A stretch of DNA of 64,000 bases from NCBI GenBank assembly GCA_963728845.1, contig CAVSLS010000055.1:124001-188000 (forward strand), given 5' to 3'. This document shows, piece by piece, positions 1 through 8,960 of this stretch (within the stretch, counting starts at the first letter, position 1; each line of letters opens with the position of its first letter). A program made the position numbers and the translations under genes. This DNA comes from Bog-473 sp963728845 (GTDB taxonomy: Bacteria > Actinomycetota > Acidimicrobiia > Acidimicrobiales > RAAP-2). The notes under the pieces were generated by a model. The model was not told the origin of the DNA. It made no database searches and saw only the letters and a program-made list of their open reading frames with translations.

Positions 1-102
1 CCCGACGACGTCCCGCTCGACGGCATCAGCGAGGCGCTCGAGGACCTCGCGCTGGGTCGCATCGCCGGCAAGGTGATGGTCGTCCCCGAGGAGCGGTCCT
101 GA
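1..102 (+). CDS. C-terminal tail of a zinc-type alcohol dehydrogenase/quinone reductase (MDR), partial
   Basis: The window opens inside a gene. Its last 33 codons read in frame 1 and end ALEDLALGRIAGKVMVV-PEERS. This is the usual end of medium-chain dehydrogenase/reductases: a helix with a small gap, then a G-K-V-V strand. The catalytic and Rossmann parts lie outside, so the substrate cannot be judged. The stop overlaps the start of the next gene (TGATG), so the two are probably translationally coupled. The family call rests on the tail alone. Confidence 0.6.
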   Translation, partial: PDDVPLDGISEALEDLALGRIAGKVMVVPEERS

Positions 103-569
103 TGGCACACCCCTTCTACCCGTCGGGCAATCCGCGCTTCAACCATGTCGCCATGTCGCTGCCCGCCGACCTCCTGGGTCAGGAGAGCCGGGCAGACGTC
201 TGCCGGTTCTTCCACGAGGTGCTCGGCTTCGAGGAGATGGAGGTGATGACGGAGGACCGCCGGCGCCTGATCCTCAGTTGCGTCCACTGGGACCAGTTCA
301 TCTTCCTGATCGCGGAGGACGACCCGATGCGCTGCCCCCGGATGGACCACTACGGCTTCGCCGTCGGCTCACTCGACGAGTTGCGCGGTATTCAGGAGCG
401 AGCCGAGGCGTTCCGCAAGTCGGACGACCGCATGGAGCTCATCGACCTGCACATGGACGACCAGAAGGTGGTCAAGATCCATTCGCTCTATGTCCGCTAT
501 CTGCTCCCGATGACGATCGAGTTCCAGTACTGGGAGTTCCCCGAGCCGGCGGTGCCGTCGGCCACCTGA
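102..569 (+). CDS. VOC (glyoxalase/bleomycin resistance/dioxygenase) superfamily protein
   Basis: This 155-residue protein has the layout of a single VOC module. A first strand carries a His (FNHVAMS, about residue 15), followed by the helix and 'VLGFEEMEV' turn. A middle strand reads DHYGFAVGS near residue 85, and a late strand ends in Glu (TIEFQYWEF near 140). His and Glu at these places are the usual metal ligands. The reaction cannot be told from sequence. It is coupled by a TGATG overlap to an upstream MDR dehydrogenase, which suggests shared catabolism of one substrate. Intact, no frame breaks. Confidence 0.8.
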   Translation: MAHPFYPSGNPRFNHVAMSLPADLLGQESRADVCRFFHEVLGFEEMEVMTEDRRRLILSCVHWDQFIFLIAEDDPMRCPRMDHYGFAVGSLDELRGIQERAEAFRKSDDRMELIDLHMDDQKVVKIHSLYVRYLLPMTIEFQYWEFPEPAVPSAT

Positions 570-603
570 TCGATCCCTCGCCGCCCGCCGCTACGGTTCG
601 GGC

Positions 604-1431
604 ATGGCACCCTCCGCTTCCGCACCGCAACGAGCCGAACGGTTCCGCTCCCTCCATGTCCCGGGCACGCCGCTGCTCATGCCCAACGCCTGGGACATCG
701 GTTCCGCCGCGTTGTTCGCCGCCCTCGGCTTCGACGCGATCGCCACCACGAGCGGCGGTTTCGCCGCCACGCGCGGCCGCCTCGACGGCGCCATGACCAA
801 GGACGAGGTGCTGGCCCACGCCGGCGAACTGGCCGGGGCGGTCGACATCCCCGTCTCCGCCGACCTGGAGAACTGCTTCGCCCACGACCCCGAGGGTGTC
901 GCCGCCACCATCGCGGCCGCCATCGACGCCGGCCTCGCCGGTGGTTCGGTGGAGGACTTCACGGGCAACCGGGACGACCCCATCTACGGGCTGGCCGAGG
1001 CCACCGACCGCGTGCGGGCGGCGGCGGAGGCTGCGCATTCCGGACCGGTGCCCTTCGTCCTGACGGCGCGGGCGGAGAACTACCTGCACGGCCGCGCCGA
1101 CCTGCAGGACACCCTCAGGCGCCTGCAGACCTACCAGGAGGCGGGGGCCGACGTGCTCTTCGCACCCCGGGTCGTCGAACCGGGCGAACTCCGCCAGCTG
1201 CTCTCGGCCGTCGACCTTCCCGTCAGTGTGCTCGTCCTGCCCGGCGCGCCGACCGTCGGCGAACTGGCCGAGCTCGGCGTCAGCCGCATCTCGGTCGGGG
1301 GAGCGATCGCGGTCGCCGCCTACGGCGCCGCCATCAACGCGGTCACCGAGCTGCGGGACAGTGGCACCTGCGGGTACTGGGACCTGGCCGCGGTCGCCCG
1401 GCCCGTGATCGCGGACGCCTTCAGTCGCTGA
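604..1431 (+). CDS. Isocitrate lyase/PEP mutase family protein (oxaloacetate hydrolase or carboxyPEP mutase-like)
   Basis: The 275-residue protein fits the PEP mutase/isocitrate lyase superfamily TIM barrel. Visible marks are the N-terminal LLMPNAWDIGSAALF strand, the SGGFAATRG loop, the metal-site region DLENCF, and GGSVEDFTG. The cysteine-bearing KKCGH loop of true isocitrate lyase is not seen, so C-C lyase or hydrolase activity on a small oxo-acid is more likely than glyoxylate-shunt function. The start is 34 nt after the VOC stop. Its end overlaps the convergent RidA gene by 11 nt. Substrate unknown. Confidence 0.8.
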   Translation: MAPSASAPQRAERFRSLHVPGTPLLMPNAWDIGSAALFAALGFDAIATTSGGFAATRGRLDGAMTKDEVLAHAGELAGAVDIPVSADLENCFAHDPEGVAATIAAAIDAGLAGGSVEDFTGNRDDPIYGLAEATDRVRAAAEAAHSGPVPFVLTARAENYLHGRADLQDTLRRLQTYQEAGADVLFAPRVVEPGELRQLLSAVDLPVSVLVLPGAPTVGELAELGVSRISVGGAIAVAAYGAAINAVTELRDSGTCGYWDLAAVARPVIADAFSR

Positions 1432-1891
1432 CGGCGACGGTCACCTCAATCTCGACCGCCCCGTTCCGGGGCAGAGCGGCGACGCCGACGGCGGAACGCG
1501 TGTGGCGCCCCGCCTCGCCGAAGACGTCTGCCAGCACCCGGCTGGCGCCGTCCACCACGGCCGGCTGCCCGTGGAAGTCGGGCGCGGAGCAGACGTAGCC
1601 GGTGACCGTCAGCACCCGCGTGATGCGGTCGAGCGAGCCCAGCGCCTGCTCGAGCACCGCGAGGGCGTTCAACGCGCACACGGCAGCCGCCTCCTTCCCC
1701 TCGTCGATGGTGACCGTGTCGCCGAGGCGGCCGAGGCACGTCAGCTCTCCGGCGATGCGGGGCAGCTGTCCCGAGGTGCGCGCCACACCGTCGTGGACGA
1801 CGACGGCATCGAGAGGGTCGTGTGGGGGATGCGGCCCGTACAGGGTCAAGCCCAGCTCGGCCAGCCGGGCACGGATGGTGCCGTCGCTCAC
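1421..1891 (-). CDS. RidA/YjgF family protein (enamine/imine deaminase-like)
   Basis: The 156-residue protein is of the longer RidA type common beside catabolic genes. It has the TSGQLPR motif near residue 38, an AL-NALAVLE helix, a VTGYVCSAPDF strand, and a closing RSAVGVAALPRNGAVEIEV. The Arg and Ser in RSAVGV correspond to the substrate-binding strand of the family. RidA proteins hydrolyse reactive enamine/imine intermediates or bind small ligands. The start is GTG. It lies a few bases downstream of the aldolase end, so the two form one unit on the minus strand. Confidence 0.85.
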   Translation of the reverse strand: MSDGTIRARLAELGLTLYGPHPPHDPLDAVVVHDGVARTSGQLPRIAGELTCLGRLGDTVTIDEGKEAAAVCALNALAVLEQALGSLDRITRVLTVTGYVCSAPDFHGQPAVVDGASRVLADVFGEAGRHTRSAVGVAALPRNGAVEIEVTVAVSD

Positions 1892-1897
1892 TGGCGG

Positions 1898-2540
1898 CTA
1901 CCGCATGTAAGGGGTAGACGCTGGCGAAGTTCTGGTTGACCTTCTCGGGCAGCGGGAAGATCCCGTCGAGCTGGGTCGCACCCCAGATGATCTTGGCGGA
2001 GCGCTCGACCAACGCAGTGTTGTGCATCGCCTTCTGCATGGTCGTCCCGACCGCCACCATGCCGTGGTTGGCGATGAGCGCGGCGCCCCGGTTCTCCAGC
2101 GCCTTGACCGTCTGCTCCCCCAGCTCGGCCGACCCGCTCGGGCAGTACTCCGTGCAGCGGATGTCCCCACCCAGGTACACGGTGAACTCGTCGATGCAGC
2201 TCGGGATGTCCTGGTGGGCGACGGCGAACATCGTGGCATGCACGGCGTGCGAGTGGATGCACACCGCGATGTCCTCGTAGGCGGCCATCACCGCCAGGTG
2301 CAGGTACTTCTCCGAGGTCGGCCCTCGCTCGCCCGAGACGACGTCGCCGGCCGGGTTCACGATCACGATGTCGTCGACCGTCATGATCCGGTAGTCGAGC
2401 GACGACGGCGTCACGGCGATGTTGCCGTCCTCCATGCGCGCCGAGATGTTCCCCGACGTCCCCTCGACCAACCCCTTCTCCAGGAGCTCCTTGGCGGCGG
2501 CGACGATCTGCTCTGGTGCGTTCTCGATGAAGGTGGCCAT
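1898..2540 (-). CDS. Class II aldolase/adducin family protein (L-fuculose-1-phosphate aldolase-like), frame break near its end
   Basis: This zinc-dependent class II aldolase shows TSGNISAR, the catalytic-Glu segment PTSEKYLHLAVM, the zinc ligands HSHAVHATMFAVA, and a late ANHGMVAVG histidine. The start chosen is ATG at 2540 (MATFIENAPEQ); an ATG at 2564 is also in frame. As read, the frame misses its stop near 1912 and runs on through the RidA region. With one T fewer at ACCCCTTACATG the protein ends ...VYPYMR-stop at 1898, the usual place just before RidA. I infer an indel error or a late frameshift. Divergent to the SDR at 2667. Confidence 0.8.
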
Positions 2541-2614
2541 GGCCGGGTGCTCCTCAGCGCTCATTGGGCGTGCTCGCCCGGTGGTCGCCCCGATCGTACA
2601 GCCCCGGCACTATT

Positions 2615-2632
2615 CCTGACACCGCTGTCAGG
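2615..2632. promoter_or_regulatory. Palindromic operator, site 1 (SDR/aldolase divergent promoter)
   Basis: A perfect 18-bp palindrome with arms CCTGACA and TGTCAGG around CCGC. The 14-bp core (TGACACCGCTGTCA) lies at 2617-2630. It sits 37 bp upstream of the SDR start at 2667 and about 75 bp upstream of the divergent aldolase start. Four other promoter regions in the window carry the same core pattern (10353, 16329, 26049, 31480). A TetR-type dimeric repressor is the likely reader; this is inference. Confidence 0.65.
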
Positions 2633-2666
2633 GAAGCGCTCGCCGCACCGGGGTACTGTCTGCCCC

Positions 2667-3557
2667 ATGGGACTTCTGGACGGGCGTGTGGCCGTGGTCA
2701 CGGGTGCTGGTCGGGGGATCGGGCGCGACATCGCCCTCTGCCTGGCCGCCGAGGGGGCCAAGGTGGTCGTCAACGACGTGGGCGTGACCCTGGGCGGCGA
2801 GGGCACCGCCGAGGATCCGGCCGCGGCGGTCTGCAAGGAGATTGAGGCCGCAGGGGGCGACGCCGTGCCGAGTCACGACTCGGTGAGCGACTTCGAGGCG
2901 GCGGGCCGGATCATCGCTGCGGCGGTCGACAACTTCGGCCGCGTCGACATCGTCGTCAACAACGCCGGCATCGTGCGGGACCGCACCCTGGTCAAGATGG
3001 ACGAGGCCGACTACGACGCCGTGATCGCGGTGCACCAGAAGGGCACGTTCAACACCGTGCGCCACGCGGCACCACTCATGAAGGAGGCGGGCTACGGGCG
3101 CATCGTCAACATCACCTCCTCGGCCGGCCTCAGGGGCAACTTCGGCCAGACCAACTACGGCGCGGCCAAGGCCGCCATCATGGGCATGACGTTCGTGTGG
3201 GCCCTCGAGCTCGGCAGATACGGCATCACCGTGAACGCCGTGGCACCGGCGGGCTACACCCGCATGACGGAAGGGCTCTACGCCGGCGCGGAACCACCGG
3301 CCGACCAGGACCCCGCGCTCAATGCGCCACTGATCGCGTTCTTGGCCAGCGAGGGTGCCTCCTACGTGAACGGACAGGTGCTCGGGCGCACGGGCTTCGC
3401 CTACACGCTGTTCCAGACACCGCGCCAGGTCGCCACCATGTGGCGAGAGGGTGGTTGGACGCCGCAAGAGGTCGCCGACCACTTCCACGAAGTGTTGGGC
3501 CAGCACCTCCAGCCGGTGGGCATGGGTGAGCACCCGCTCCTCGGCAAGAAGGGCTGA
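2667..3557 (+). CDS. SDR family NAD(P)-dependent oxidoreductase, (3R)-hydroxyacyl-CoA dehydrogenase-like
   Basis: This 296-residue short-chain dehydrogenase has the cofactor motif TGAGRGIG near residue 13, NNAGIV near 93, and the active-site pair in YGAAK near 160. The phrase VVVNDVGVTLGGEG after strand 2 is typical of the multifunctional-enzyme-2/HSD17B4-like branch, which oxidises (3R)-hydroxyacyl-CoA in lipid or sterol side-chain breakdown. ATG 2667 is chosen because the Rossmann motif starts right after it. The shared operator lies 37 bp upstream. Divergent from the aldolase/RidA unit. Confidence 0.88.
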   Translation: MGLLDGRVAVVTGAGRGIGRDIALCLAAEGAKVVVNDVGVTLGGEGTAEDPAAAVCKEIEAAGGDAVPSHDSVSDFEAAGRIIAAAVDNFGRVDIVVNNAGIVRDRTLVKMDEADYDAVIAVHQKGTFNTVRHAAPLMKEAGYGRIVNITSSAGLRGNFGQTNYGAAKAAIMGMTFVWALELGRYGITVNAVAPAGYTRMTEGLYAGAEPPADQDPALNAPLIAFLASEGASYVNGQVLGRTGFAYTLFQTPRQVATMWREGGWTPQEVADHFHEVLGQHLQPVGMGEHPLLGKKG

Positions 3558-3696
3558 CGCCGCCGCGAACCCGAGCGGGCAGCCGGGGCTGCTAACCTGG
3601 ACCTCGACGCGTCCGTGGTGCTTGGTGCACCACAGGCGACCGGCGGGACTTCCACCCTGAGGTTGCGGTGCGTGACCACAGAAATGGAGTTCCACC

Positions 3697-4980
3697 TTGT
3701 CTTCCCCCACGCCGGGCATCGATGTGCCCGCCGTCACCACCTTCGGCGACTTCGCGTTGCCCGACGCTCTGGTCGAGGTCCTGGCCTCCCAGGGCATCAC
3801 CGCCCCCCTGCCGATCCAGGCGATGACCATCGCCGACGCCCTGGCCGGCCACGACGTGTCGGCGAAGGCGCCGACGGGATCCGGCAAGACCCTCGCATTC
3901 GCGCTTCCCGTGGCGGCGACGGTGCGGCACTGCGCCCCGAAGAAGCCCCAAGCCCTGGTCCTCGTGCCCACGCGCGAGCTGGCGCTGCAGATCTCCGACG
4001 TCCTCGCCCCACTGCTGCAGGCGCGGGGCCGTCGCGTGGCCGTCGTGTACGGCGGGGTGAGCTACGAGCGCCAGCGCAAGGCGTTGCGGACCGGCGCGGA
4101 CGTGGTCGTCGCCTGCCCGGGGCGCCTGGAGGACCTGATGCAGGCTGGGACGATCCGGTTGTCCGAGGTGCAGACCGTCGTGCTCGACGAGGCCGACCGC
4201 ATGGCGGACATGGGGTTCCTGCCGGCCGTGCGCCGGATCCTCGACGCCACGGCGTCCAACCGTCAGACCCTGCTGTTCTCGGCGACGCTCGACGGTGACG
4301 TCGACGTCATCGTGCGCAGGTACCAGAAGGACCCGGTACGCCATGAGGTCGTCAACGACGCCGACGACCTCAGCCGCGTCACACACGCATTTCATCACGT
4401 CGCGCACGCCGACCGGGCCGACGCCCTCGCCGCACTGGCCGGCGCCGCCACGTCGTCGATCATCTTCGTGCGCACCAAGCACAGCGCCGACCGGGTGGCC
4501 ACCAAGCTGGCCCGCGCCGGCATCGCGGCCCAGGCCATCCACGGAGGTCGCTCGCAGGCCCAGCGCGAGCGGACCCTCAAGGCGTTCCGGGCGGGCAGGG
4601 TCCATGCCCTCGTGGCGACCGACGTCGCGGCACGGGGCATCCACGTCGACGACGTGTCGACCGTGATCCACTACGACCTTCCCGAGAGCCCGAAGGACTA
4701 CGTGCACCGCTCGGGAAGGACGGCCCGGGCTGGTGCCGACGGGACGGTCATCGCTCTCGTCACTCCCGAGCAGCGGCAGACGGCAGCCAGCCTGCTGCGC
4801 ACGCTCGGCCTCGACGTCACCGACGCCGACGGTGCCCGCATCGCAGTCGACGCGGGCGGTCGAGGTGCACGGCCGCCCAAGGACGGCCAGCGCCGCGGGG
4901 CCCAGGTTTCCGGCGCCCGCAGGCATCGGCGCCGTCCGGCCCCGACGGCCGGTGGCCGGCGATCTCCACGGAGCCGCTGA
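3697..4980 (+). CDS. DEAD-box ATP-dependent RNA helicase
   Basis: The full helicase core of 427 residues is visible in order. It has the Q motif (PLPIQAMTI), Walker A (APTGSGKT), PTRELAL, the CPGR variant of TPGR, VLDEADRM, SAT, IIFVRTK, ARGIHV and HRSGRTARAG. The tail is short, basic and Arg-rich, which fits RNA binding in the RhlE group. The start is TTG at 3697 with GGAG (3686-3689) 7 nt upstream. It acts in RNA remodelling, usually cold response or ribosome assembly. Standalone gene with a 139-bp leader. Confidence 0.93.
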   Translation: MSSPTPGIDVPAVTTFGDFALPDALVEVLASQGITAPLPIQAMTIADALAGHDVSAKAPTGSGKTLAFALPVAATVRHCAPKKPQALVLVPTRELALQISDVLAPLLQARGRRVAVVYGGVSYERQRKALRTGADVVVACPGRLEDLMQAGTIRLSEVQTVVLDEADRMADMGFLPAVRRILDATASNRQTLLFSATLDGDVDVIVRRYQKDPVRHEVVNDADDLSRVTHAFHHVAHADRADALAALAGAATSSIIFVRTKHSADRVATKLARAGIAAQAIHGGRSQAQRERTLKAFRAGRVHALVATDVAARGIHVDDVSTVIHYDLPESPKDYVHRSGRTARAGADGTVIALVTPEQRQTAASLLRTLGLDVTDADGARIAVDAGGRGARPPKDGQRRGAQVSGARRHRRRPAPTAGGRRSPRSR

Positions 4981-5097
4981 GGCGCCCGACGAAAGGGCGG
5001 CGCCGGGTCCCGACCCTTCCGGGGCACAGCATCTCGGGGCCTCTGTAGGGTAGGAGGAGCGCAAGTGCATCCGCCGTCTGATCAGGGAGGGACCACC

Positions 5098-6517
5098 ATG
5101 GACGTCCGAGACAAGATCTACATCAACGGGGCGTGGGTCCCCTCGACCGGGACGGGCACACTCGAGGTCATCGACTCGGCCACCGAGGAGGTCTTCGCCA
5201 CCATCCCCGAGGGCACGCCCGAGGACGTGGACAAGGCGGTCGAGGCCGCGGCAGCCGCCTTCCCCGGGCTGGGCGGCGACCTCGACGGAGGAGCGGGCCA
5301 AGCTGCTCACCCGAATCGGCGAGGCCCTGGCCGCCCGCACCGACGAGATCGCGCAGGTGATCAGCCACGAGGTCGGCATGCCGATGACGCTGTCGGGCTC
5401 CATCCAGGTCGGACTCCCCGCCGGTGCGTTCGCCGACGCCGCCAAGGCAGCCGAGGCTTTCGAGTGGGAAGAGGAGGTCGGCAACTCGCTCGTCGTACGC
5501 GAGCCCGTCGGCGTCGTGGGCGCCATCACGCCGTGGAACTACCCGCTCTACCAGGTCGTCCTCAAGGTGGCCCCCGCACTGGCCGCCGGCTGCACCGTCG
5601 TCTTGAAGCCGAGCGAGGTGGCACCCGTCAACGCCTTCATCCTGGCCGAGGTCATCGACGAGGTCGGCCTCCCGCCCGGCGTCTTCAACCTGGTGAGCGG
5701 CGTCGGGCCGGTTGTGGGCGAGGCCATCGCGGCCCATCCGAAGGTCGACATGGTCTCGTTCACCGGGTCCACCCGGGCCGGGCGGCGGGTGATGGAGCTG
5801 GCGGCCCAGGGCATCAAGCGTGTCTCCCTCGAGCTGGGCGGCAAGTCGGCCAACATCTTGCTCGACGACGCCGACTTCGCCACCGCCGTCCCGGCCGGTC
5901 TGTTCGGGTGCTATCTCAACTCGGGCCAGACCTGCTCGGCTCTGACCCGGATGCTCGTTCCGCGCGACAAGCTCGCCGAGGTGGAGGAGCTGGCGGCCGG
6001 CGCGGCGGCGGGCTTCGCACCGGGCGATCCCTTCGAGGCCGGCAAGCTGCTCGGCCCACTCGTCTCCTCGGTCCAGCGCGACCGGGTGCGCAACTACATC
6101 AACAAGGGGATCGAGGAGGGCGCCAAGCTGGTCGCGGGAGGGCCGGACGCCCCGGAGGGCCTCGACAAGGGCTTCTTCGTGCAGCCGACCGTGTTCTCGG
6201 AGGTGACCCCGGACATGACCATCGCCAAGGAGGAGATCTTCGGGCCGGTCCTGTCCATCATCCCCTACGACACCGAGGAGGAGGCGATCGAGATCGCCAA
6301 CGGCACGCCCTACGGGCTGGCCGGCGCCGTCTGGAGTGGCGACACCGACCGGGCCGAACGCGTGGCGCGCCAGATGCGCACGGGCCAGGTCGACATCAAC
6401 GGCGGGCAGTTCAACCCGAGCGCTCCCTTCGGTGGCTACAAGCAGTCGGGCATCGGTCGTGAGCGCGGCAAGTACGGTCTCGAGGAGTTCGTCGAGACCA
6501 AGTCGATGCAGCGCTGA
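5098..6517 (+). CDS. Aldehyde dehydrogenase family protein (frame break near codon 57)
   Basis: NAD(P)-dependent aldehyde dehydrogenase of about 473 residues once the frame is joined. Start is ATG 5098 (MDVRDKIYINGAWV). Landmarks are the Asn of TPWNYPLYQ, the cofactor-site FTGSTRAGRR, the general-base ELGGKSANI, and the catalytic Cys in NSGQTCSALTR. It ends FGGYKQSGIGRERGKYGLEEF. Near 5268 the run CCCCGGGCTGGG seems to hold one G too many. The upstream frame ends at AAAAAFPGL and the downstream frame continues from WAATSTEERAKLL, so one indel splits an otherwise intact gene. Class suits aliphatic or semialdehyde oxidation; exact substrate unknown. Confidence 0.85.
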
Positions 6518-6546
6518 CAGGACGCAGGCGGCGCCGCGCTCGCCGC

Positions 6547-7277
6547 GTGCGTGTGGCGGCGGTGGTCGCCGGCGTCGCCGCGGTGGCGGCTGCCGTCCTC
6601 TCTCGTCGTCCTGCCGTCGCCAGTCGGGTCCGCGTGCCCGTTCGGCGTCGCCGGCGACCGCGCCCGCAACCGCCCGGCGCGGCATCACGACCTCGACCAC
6701 GACCGACCACCACGGCGACCACCACCACGACGACCACCGACCCGGGGACACTTGCCCCAGACCGTCCGAGTTCCCGGCGTCGGGGACGCCGCAATTCAAT
6801 GCCGAGATGGCCGCGCTCTGGCAGGGAATCGTCACCGGCACGGTGACCCCGGCAATGCCCGCGTTCTTCCCGCGCAGCGCCTACGTACAGCTCAAGACGG
6901 GGATCGGCAACCCCGCCGGGGACTGGCAGAACCGCCTCGTGGCCGACTATGCGCTCGATATCGAGGCGGCCCACGCGGTGCTCGGCCCGGACCCGACGCA
7001 GGCGTCGTTGGTCACGGTGTCGGTGCCCCAGCAGTACGGCCACTGGATCCCGCCCGGCGTGTGCGACAACGGGATCGGGTACTACGAGGTGGCCAACTCG
7101 CGCGTCGTCTACCAGCTCGACGGGCAGGCGCGCTCGTTCGGCATCGCGTCCATGATCTCGTGGCGGGGCGACTGGTACGTCGTGCACCTGGGCGCCATCC
7201 TGCGCGGGTCGGCGGGCGGCGTCGTCGACGACCCGGCCACCGGTCCGGGCACGTCGGCGCCCTCGAACACCTGCTGA
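6547..7277 (+). CDS. Secreted or lipid-anchored protein of unknown function with Thr-rich linker (frame breaks)
   Basis: A GTG start at 6547 opens a hydrophobic Ala/Val leader. A Thr-rich linker follows (PTTTATTTTTTT, about 6700-6745), then a globular part of about 170 residues that begins near SEFPASGTPQFNAEM and ends GTSAPSNTC. The leader and linker read in one frame and the globular part in another, so at least one indel lies near 6745. No family is recognised. The linker points to an exported, surface-tethered protein. The gene is convergent with the propeller gene at 7337. Confidence 0.5.
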
Positions 7278-7336
7278 GGAGGCCTCCGGCGGATCGGCCG
7301 GCGCCGGGCGCGCAGGGACCGCGCCGCAGCCCCGCC

Positions 7337-8955
7337 TCAACCGCCTCCTGGCACCACCGGTGGTGCTCCGCCCGGGGTCAGCACCTCGATGCCCGACGAG
7401 GTCGCCGACGCAGTGGTCCCCGACGCCGAAGACGAGCGGCGTCGCCCACGGTGGCGATGCCGGACCAGTTGAAGCTGGTCGCAGGGCGACCTGCGCCAGC
7501 AGGCGCCCGGTCGGCCGCGTCGCGCACCTGGATCGCCTTGGCGGCCAGGGCGAGGCCGCTGAACATCATGCCGCCGGCCACCGTGGTGGCCGAGAACGAC
7601 GCCGTGTTGTCGGCCTGCCAGAGCACCGCTCCCGTGGCCGCGTCGAAGGCGTGATCGGCAGGGTTCTGGTTCGACACGTCGCGGGGGTCGGAGGGGTCGC
7701 AGACCGGCAAGGTCCCGTGTGAGGTCGGGAGGAAGTCGCCGAGCCCCGTTGCGCCCAGCACCCGAGAGCCGTCGTAGGCGGTGGTCCCGATGAACCCGCC
7801 GGACGTACCGCCGAAGACCACGTTGGTGGACCAGCGCAACGCGGCCCGTGCGCGGGTTCAGCGAGTAGTAGGTGCCGTTCTTGCTCCCCTCCCCGAGAAA
7901 CGACGTCTTGCCGCCCGCGGTGAGCCCCGCATTGGCGCTCGCCCCGAAGTCGTCGTCACAGACTGGCGCGTGGCCGAGAGGATGGTACTTCCACGCCAGC
8001 GTGCCGTCGGCGATGCGCAGCGCGATGACCGAGTCCGCGTAGGGCGCCGAACCGCCGAAGTTGCAGTCGGCCGTGCCGAAGACGACCAGGCCGAGGTCGG
8101 GCAGGACCGTGCCCGACGACCAGACGCTGCCGCAGCTGTCGTAGAGCTTCTGCGTTGACCCCGGCGCTGCGCACGTCGGTCTGGAACTCCCAGATCGGGC
8201 TTGCCGGTGTCGAGGCTGGCCGCGACCACGTAGCCGGCGGACTTCTGCTGGCCGTCTTCGTCGACGCCGACGATGACCTCGGCCGTCCACGACGACGGGC
8301 GACGAGAAGATCCGCGTGCTGTCGTTGTTCGGATCGGGTGGACCGGGCAGGCCCGGGTAGTCGTGGGTCCAGTACACCGCTCCCGTGGCGGCTTCAGCGC
8401 GTACAGCGTGTAGCCACCCGGGACGATCACGAGCGCCGGCCTCTTGCCCGACGCCGGCTCGAACCAGGCGGACGAGGTGACGAGCCCGCCGTCGGACGTG
8501 GCGTCACGGGGAACCTGTCCCGGATACGGCGTGATGGCGTTCTGCGAGGCCAGCCGGACCTTCCAGCGCAGCGTCCCCGTCCGGAGGTTCACCGCGTAGA
8601 AGTAGTCGTCCCACGAGCCCACGTACACGGTGTCGCCGACCACGGTCGGCGTCGCCGTCACGGCGTCGCCGGTCGGGAAGAACCAGGCCTGCTGCAGCGT
8701 GCGGACCGAGGACTGCGTCAGCGTCGTCCGCCCGTGGAAGGTGTGCTGGGCGTCGTGCCCGTACCCGGGCCAGTCCCAGGGGCTCACGGACACGGGGACG
8801 GTCCCCGCAGCGGGGCGGGCGGCTGCCCCCGCGGGTGCCGCCGCGCCGGACACGGCCAGCAGCGTCGCGCCGAGCGAGAGGGCCGCCACCGCCCGTCGGG
8901 TGCACCCGGCCGTCAGTCCCGATGGCAGGCGCCATCCGGGCCGCTGCGCGCGCAA
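7337..8955 (-). pseudogene. Secreted PQQ-like beta-propeller protein, fragmented by several frame breaks
   Basis: About 540 residues are recoverable by hopping frames. After a TTG start at 8955 and an Ala-rich signal peptide comes WPGYGHDAQHTFHGRTTLT. Repeating blades follow, such as GDTVYVGSWDDYFYAVN-TGTLRWKV, LYALK-ATGAVYWTHDYPG and FDAATGAVLWQAD, typical of PQQ-binding-like propellers. Breaks lie near 8392, 8285, 8190, 8155, 7845 and 7435. Either the copy is dead or the sequence has residual indels. It starts 5 nt after the stop of the other secreted propeller, so the pair shared a transcript. A role in periplasmic or extracellular oxidation is possible but untested. Confidence 0.65.
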
Positions 8956-8960
8956 CGCCC

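Noticed and set aside
604..1431. Annotation as true isocitrate lyase (aceA)
   Set aside because: Too short and lacks the catalytic cysteine loop of that enzyme.
3592..5529. Long open frame on the minus strand opposite the DEAD-box helicase
   Set aside because: It mirrors codons of a clearly conserved gene in GC-rich DNA and has no family pattern of its own.
5168..6841. Long minus-strand frame opposite the aldehyde dehydrogenase
   Set aside because: Antisense shadow of a conserved gene; no ribosome site, low-complexity composition.
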